Shown: in pieces, positions 15,711 to 18,376 of the stretch
Layout of the letters: every line of letters begins with the position of its first letter
Numbering within the stretch: position 1 is the first letter of the stretch
Source of the DNA: Candidatus Avimonoglobus intestinipullorum
Lineage (GTDB): Bacteria > Bacillota > Clostridia > UBA1381
DNA: 18,376 nt
Assembly (NCBI GenBank): GCA_018714645.1
Contig: DVND01000152.1
Span: 1-18,376, forward strand
Direction: 5' to 3'
Made by a program: the position numbers and the translations under genes
The notes under the pieces: generated by a model
Told to the model about the DNA's origin: nothing
What the model saw: the letters and a program-made list of their open reading frames with translations, nothing else
Databases searched by the model: none

Positions 15711-16457
15711 ATGGGAAAAGTCAATATTCTGGGAGTGCAGGTCGACATGGTAAACGCGGCGGAGGCCGCGGGGAAAATCATTGAAATGCTGGAGGAAAAC
15801 CGCCCGCACAGCGTTTATACGCCAAATTCGGAAATCATCATGATGGCGTATAAGGATGCGGAATTTTGCAGATTGCTGAACGATGCCGATTTGCTGACGG
15901 CGGATGGGATCGGCGTGGTATATGCATCGCGTATCCTGGGCCGCCCGATTGCAGAGCGCGCCGCAGGATATGATATTGCCCGGCTGGTATTGGAGCATAT
16001 AGCGGAGAGCGGGCACCGGCTGTTCCTGTTCGGCGGGAAGCCGGGCGTGGCGGAACAGGCCCAGGAGCGGCTGTTGCAGGAGTATCCTTTTTTGAATATT
16101 GTGGGTTGCCGGAACGGGTATTTTGACGCGGCGGAGGAACCGGAAATCATCGATGCAATCAACCGTTCCGGCGCTGATATCGTGTTTGTCTGCCTGGGCG
16201 CGCCCGCCCAGGAAAAATGGATCGACCGCAACATGAATCAGCTGCATGTGAAGGTCCTGATGGGCATCGGCGGGAGCCTGGATGTATTTGCGGGCAATGT
16301 GGAGCGCGCGCCGCAGAAATGGCAGGATTTAGGCCTGGAATGGCTTTACAGGCTGATAAAAGAGCCGCGGCGGTTTGTGCGCATGCTGGCACTGCCGAAA
16401 TTTGCCCTGACAGTGCTGTTCAAGGGAAAACGCTACTACAAAGGCGGGGAGGAATAA
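15711..16457 (+). CDS. WecG/TagA/CpsF family glycosyltransferase
   Basis: GT26 family enzyme that adds a sugar (N-acetylmannosamine in TagA) to an undecaprenyl-linked acceptor at the inner face of the membrane during teichoic acid or capsule synthesis. Length 248 residues. Motifs: YTPNSEIIMMA at 36-46, the catalytic Asp65 in LLTADGIGVVYA, RAAGYDIARLV at 83-93, FLFGGKPGVAE (105-115), VCLGAPAQEKWI at 160-171, and the C-terminal GIGGSLDVFAG with RAPQKWQDLGLEWLYRL (185-215), which contacts the membrane in TagA homologs. ATG 15705 is in frame, but the GGGGG directly abuts it; the same site is six bases from ATG 15711, which is preferred. No other wall-polymer gene is in the window, so the polymer is unknown. 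The TAA stop shares a base with the next start. Confidence 0.9.
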   Translation: MGKVNILGVQVDMVNAAEAAGKIIEMLEENRPHSVYTPNSEIIMMAYKDAEFCRLLNDADLLTADGIGVVYASRILGRPIAERAAGYDIARLVLEHIAESGHRLFLFGGKPGVAEQAQERLLQEYPFLNIVGCRNGYFDAAEEPEIIDAINRSGADIVFVCLGAPAQEKWIDRNMNQLHVKVLMGIGGSLDVFAGNVERAPQKWQDLGLEWLYRLIKEPRRFVRMLALPKFALTVLFKGKRYYKGGEE

Positions 16458-17143
16458 TGGGTATTTTAATTGCGGTGGACGGCGTTGACGCCAGCGGCAA
16501 GCAGACGCACACGGAGCTGCTGTATCAAACGCTGGCGGGGCACGGCGTGAAGGCGAAGCTGCTGTCCTTTCCGGCGTATGGGAGCCCATCGGCGGAGCTG
16601 GTGAAGCTCTATCTTTCCGGCGCTTTTGGGGGCAACGCGGAGGATGTGAACGCCTATGCTGCGTCCACCTTTTTTGCGGCGGACCGCTTTGCCACATACC
16701 GCATGGATTGGAAAGCGGATTATGAAAACGGCACGGTGCTGATTGCCGACCGCTATGTTTCCTCCAACATGATCCATCAGGCGGGGAAAATTGAAAATTT
16801 GCAGGAAAAAGACCGGTTCTTGGACTGGGTTTCCGATTTGGAGTTTCAAATCTATGGGATCCCAAAGCCCGATCTGACAATTTTCCTGGATATGCCGGTG
16901 CGGTTTGGCCGGCAATTGATGGCGCAGCGGGAGAATAAGTTCGATGGGACGATGCAGAAGGATATCCATGAACGGGACTGCGGATATCTGGAGCGGAGTT
17001 ATCAAAATGCCTGCTATGTGGCGGAGAAATATAACTGGACTCGCATCCCGTGTGTAGAGGGGGAGCGGATCCGGAGCATTGCGGAAATACAAAAAGATAT
17101 TTTGTGTGTTGTGGAACCAATATTGAAAAAAGGCAGTGTATAA
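16457..17143 (+). CDS. Thymidylate kinase-like nucleoside monophosphate kinase
   Basis: Predicted to phosphorylate dTMP (or a related nucleotide) to the diphosphate; cytoplasmic. Length 228 residues. The fold is recognisable from the N-terminal strand and P-loop AVDGVDASGKQTHTELL (6-22), FPAYGSPSAELVKLYL (38-53), the base-binding ADRYVSSNMIHQ at 97-108 (usual DRYxxSxxAYQ), KPDLTIFLDMPV (137-148), and a lid RENKFDGTMQKDIHERD (158-174). The P-loop ends GKQT, where nearly all relatives have GKS/T-T, so the residue after the catalytic Lys is Gln16. It may be a second, specialised kinase, since tmk of Bacillota usually lies next to holB, which is absent here. The start overlaps the glycosyltransferase stop by one base (TAATG) and GGGGAGG precedes it. 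Confidence 0.8.
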   Translation: MGILIAVDGVDASGKQTHTELLYQTLAGHGVKAKLLSFPAYGSPSAELVKLYLSGAFGGNAEDVNAYAASTFFAADRFATYRMDWKADYENGTVLIADRYVSSNMIHQAGKIENLQEKDRFLDWVSDLEFQIYGIPKPDLTIFLDMPVRFGRQLMAQRENKFDGTMQKDIHERDCGYLERSYQNACYVAEKYNWTRIPCVEGERIRSIAEIQKDILCVVEPILKKGSV

Positions 17144-17154
17144 CTGCCTTTTTT
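17127..17154. terminator. Bidirectional terminator between the kinase and Sir2 genes
   Basis: An A run followed by ggcagt pairs with actgcc and a T run around a 5-base loop; the stem spans the kinase stop codon and ends at the Sir2 stop. The A and T runs on both sides suit termination in both directions. Confidence 0.85.
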
Positions 17155-17872
17155 ATAGGGTTAATTGTGAAAAAACAGTGCAGAGGGAATCATGGATAAC
17201 TAGCGTAGCTGCTTTGTCGGCAGGCGTTGGCGTTTTGTTGATTAAAATAAGATTGCTGCCCCGGAAATACCGGATCAAACCTGCGGCAGGGTAAACGCTT
17301 AATGAAGTCCCGCCGATAATCAGAGTGTCTGCATTGCCGATATGAGAAACGGCGGCAGATAAATCCGCTTCGTTCAAAGGTTCCTCATAAAGCACGACAT
17401 CCGGTTTAATCACGCCGCCGCAGGGGCAGCGGGGCACATTGGTTTTGCTTTGTATAACCGCGTCTAAGCCGTACGCTTTCCCGCACTGTATACAGTGGTT
17501 GCGGTGGATACTGCCGTGTAGCTCAATGACAGTGTTGCTGCCCGCGGCCTGATGCAGGCCGTCGATATTCTGTGTGATGACTGTGTTGAGTTTGCCGGCC
17601 TTTTCTAATGTAGCAAGCGCTAGGTGGGCGGTATTTGGTTTTGCTGATAAATAAAGCATTTTATTGCGGTAAAACCGATAGAATTCTTCCGGCTGTTCCA
17701 TAAAAAAATGGTGCGATAGGATGGTTTCGGGCGGGAATTGGTATTCTTGATTGTACAGCCCGTCTGTGCTGCGGAAATCGGGAATCCCGCTCTCTGTCGA
17801 TACGCCTGCTCCGCCGAAAAATACGGCATTGCCCTTTTGAAGGATATTGGAAAGAAGTTCCAGTTGTTCCAT
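17153..17872 (-). CDS. cobB: Sir2 family NAD-dependent protein deacylase
   Basis: Removes acetyl (or other acyl) groups from lysines using NAD, giving nicotinamide and O-acyl-ADP-ribose; cytoplasmic. Length 239 residues, typical for bacterial sirtuins. Motifs: GGAGVSTESGIPDFRS at 20-35 (NAD binding), TQNIDGLHQAAG at 100-111, the catalytic His119 in ELHGSIH, four zinc cysteines (Cys127, Cys130, Cys149, Cys151), and GGTSLSVYPAAGL at 187-199. The ATG at 17872 is chosen because GAGGTGA lies eight bases upstream; a GTG at 17884 is in frame but sits inside that ribosome site. The gene is single, convergent with the kinase gene and divergent from the tRNA-like region. The symbol is used by family analogy. 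Confidence 0.92.
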   Translation of the reverse strand: MEQLELLSNILQKGNAVFFGGAGVSTESGIPDFRSTDGLYNQEYQFPPETILSHHFFMEQPEEFYRFYRNKMLYLSAKPNTAHLALATLEKAGKLNTVITQNIDGLHQAAGSNTVIELHGSIHRNHCIQCGKAYGLDAVIQSKTNVPRCPCGGVIKPDVVLYEEPLNEADLSAAVSHIGNADTLIIGGTSLSVYPAAGLIRYFRGSNLILINKTPTPADKAATLVIHDSLCTVFSQLTL

Positions 17873-17893
17873 TATTACAATCACCTCAACAGT

Positions 17894-17922
17894 ATTGTAG
17901 CATGTATACTGTGATATTACAA
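17894..17922 (-). promoter_or_regulatory. SigmaA promoter for the Sir2 gene
   Basis: On the minus strand TTGTAA (17922-17917), a 17-base spacer and TACAAT (17899-17894) with TG before the -10 (extended). The predicted start is about 15-20 bases from the chosen ATG. Confidence 0.68.
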
Positions 17923-17947
17923 TAGCATTTTATTTCAGACGGTAATA

Positions 17948-17976
17948 TTGACATCTGTTGTTTTGTGTGGTACAAT
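17948..17976 (+). promoter_or_regulatory. SigmaA promoter leading into the tRNA-like sequence
   Basis: TTGACA (17948-17953), a 17-base spacer and TACAAT (17971-17976). The predicted start near 17983 lies about 14 bases before the first tRNA-like base, the layout expected of a stable-RNA gene. No protein gene follows within the window. Confidence 0.75.
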
Positions 17977-17996
17977 GAAACAGTTGTAAAATATAG

Positions 17997-18036
17997 GGAG
18001 AAGTATCGAAGCGGTCATAACGAGCTCGACTCGAAA
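17997..18036 (+). pseudogene. 5' half of a tRNA-Ser(CGA)-like gene, interrupted after the anticodon loop
   Basis: The segment reads as a class II serine tRNA up to the anticodon loop: acceptor strand GGAGAAG, then TA, a D arm containing AAGCGGTCATAACG, 5' anticodon-stem strand CTCGA, and the 7-base loop CTCGAAA with anticodon CGA at 18032-18034. A perfect tRNA would continue TCGAG; the sequence instead continues TCATG. No long variable arm, T arm (GGTTCGAATCC-like) or CTTCTCC acceptor strand follows in the window. The strong promoter just upstream suggests this was the genuine host end of the gene. Calling it a tRNA half rests on pattern recognition; the anticodon loop and D arm are the strongest parts. 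Confidence 0.6.
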
Positions 18037-18143
18037 TCATGGTCGCTATTCGGTAGCTCTGTTTTGAAAAGCCTTGATTTTACGGGGTTTTTCGGGTATC
18101 CTTAACTAAATAATTTTCCTTGTTCTCCCCATCAGTTCTCCCC
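17997..18143 (+). repeat. Diverged tandem repeat unit 1 (tRNA half plus attachment-arm-like sequence)
   Basis: This unit and the next one are offset by exactly 180 bases at their 5' ends. In order each has a tRNA-Ser-like 5' half (33 of 40 bases identical between units), a loosely similar stretch with TCGG and CTCT, a GAAA-x-CCTTGATTTTA segment (CCTTGATTTTA at 18072-18082) closing in a G/T-rich strand, and paired short direct repeats. In unit 1 these are TTCTCCCC at 18123-18130 and 18136-18143. Order and spacing are kept although bases have drifted, so the units share an origin. Confidence 0.65.
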
Positions 18144-18176
18144 GTTTTCCGAGGTGCTGATGTTGAGATAAATCTT

Positions 18177-18216
18177 GGAGCGGTATCGAAGTGGTCATAA
18201 CGGGACTGACTCGAAA
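18177..18216 (+). pseudogene. Second tRNA-Ser(CGA)-like 5' half
   Basis: Starts GGAGCGG, keeps the D-arm core AAGTGGTCATAACG, the stem strand ACTGA and the loop CTCGAAA (anticodon CGA at 18212-18214). A tRNA would continue TCAGT; here it continues GCTTC. No promoter comparable to the one before unit 1 is visible upstream, so this copy may be silent or may come from an integrated element. Confidence 0.5.
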
Positions 18217-18322
18217 GCTTCTACATCAATCGGAACTCTTATCGTCTGAAACCCTTGATTTTATGCGGTTTCCGTGATTTTGTTTTTAACTTACTTTTGC
18301 TTGTTTTGCCCATGATTTTGCC
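18177..18322 (+). repeat. Diverged tandem repeat unit 2
   Basis: The same order as unit 1: tRNA-like half, TCGG/CTCT stretch, then GAAACC and GGTTTC as a perfect 6-base inverted repeat around CTTGATTTTATGC (CCTTGATTTTA at 18253-18263), and short direct repeats TTTTGCC at 18304-18310 and 18316-18322. A third TTTTGCC lies just beyond at 18334-18340. The end of the unit, TTGTTTTGCCCATGATTTTG, aligns with TTGTTCTCCCCATCAGTTCT of unit 1. Confidence 0.6.
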
Positions 18323-18376
18323 TTAAATTTTAGTTTTGCCAAATTCATCAGGGCTGACATATAAAAATTTCATATT
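18323..18376. other. AT-rich tail without a recognisable gene
   Basis: Apart from the third TTTTGCC copy I see no gene, hairpin or promoter here. It may be the first part of an integrated element continuing past the window. Confidence 0.4.

Noticed and set aside
18122..18132. GTTCTCC followed by CCA as a possible acceptor 3' strand of the first tRNA-like sequence
   Set aside because: It pairs six of seven bases with GGAGAAG, but there is no T arm, no discriminator base, and the same block in unit 2 does not pair with its acceptor strand.
17997..18376. Group I intron within a tRNA-Ser, or a T-box leader
   Set aside because: A second 5' tRNA half after 180 bases and no 3' half or intron core argue against an intron, though sequence beyond the window could change this. 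No T-box sequence (UGGN-binding AGGGUGGNACCGCG-like) or downstream synthetase gene is present.
1..18376. CRISPR arrays, insertion sequences and rRNA genes
   Set aside because: No regularly spaced identical repeats, transposase motifs or rRNA-like stretches were seen.

Overview
The window looks like chromosomal DNA of an anaerobic, probably spore-forming member of the Clostridia (Bacillota). This is inferred from strong AGGAGG-type ribosome binding sites, tightly overlapping genes, an SLH-anchored surface protein, the MEP isoprenoid genes dxs and ispE around tlyA, a PdaB-like deacetylase behind a sigmaE-like promoter, and a divergent second type IIA topoisomerase pair. No genus can be named from the sequence alone.

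Layout, left to right. Positions 1-2052 hold the 3' part of a GH26-like, SLH-anchored cell-surface glycoside hydrolase, closed by a clear terminator. Positions 2138-5264 are a three-gene unit with overlapping ends: pyruvate kinase, a hotdog acyl-CoA thioesterase and a D-2-hydroxyacid dehydrogenase. Positions 5265-6098 hold an AT-rich GNAT acetyltransferase gene on the minus strand, bracketed by two terminators that share the loop TGTAAGGA. From 9652 back to 6099 the minus strand carries dxs-tlyA-ispE, with a good sigmaA promoter upstream. Divergent to dxs is a polysaccharide deacetylase gene (9876-10628), and convergent to that is a SanA/YdcF-like DUF218 gene (11267-10665). The two share a bidirectional terminator.

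Positions 11445-17143 form a four-gene plus-strand unit behind a TTGACA/TATAAT promoter: a ParE/GyrB-like subunit, a ParC/GyrA-like subunit, a WecG/TagA/CpsF glycosyltransferase and a thymidylate-kinase-like protein. A Sir2 NAD-dependent deacylase follows on the minus strand.

The last 400 bases contain no protein gene but are the most unusual part. A textbook promoter leads into the 5' half of a tRNA-Ser(CGA)-like sequence that stops matching a tRNA right after the anticodon loop. Exactly 180 bases later a second, diverged copy of the same arrangement appears. Each copy is followed by a conserved hairpin-like CCTTGATTTTA segment and by short direct repeats. I interpret this as two tandem attachment-site-like junctions where integrative elements entered a serine tRNA gene at the anticodon loop, with the elements lying to the right of the window.

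Other notable points are altered key residues in several enzymes: Asn for Asp in the deacetylase, Asn for His in the pyruvate kinase C-terminal domain, a GKQT P-loop in the kinase, and Met at the quinolone-determining Ser position of the topoisomerase A subunit.
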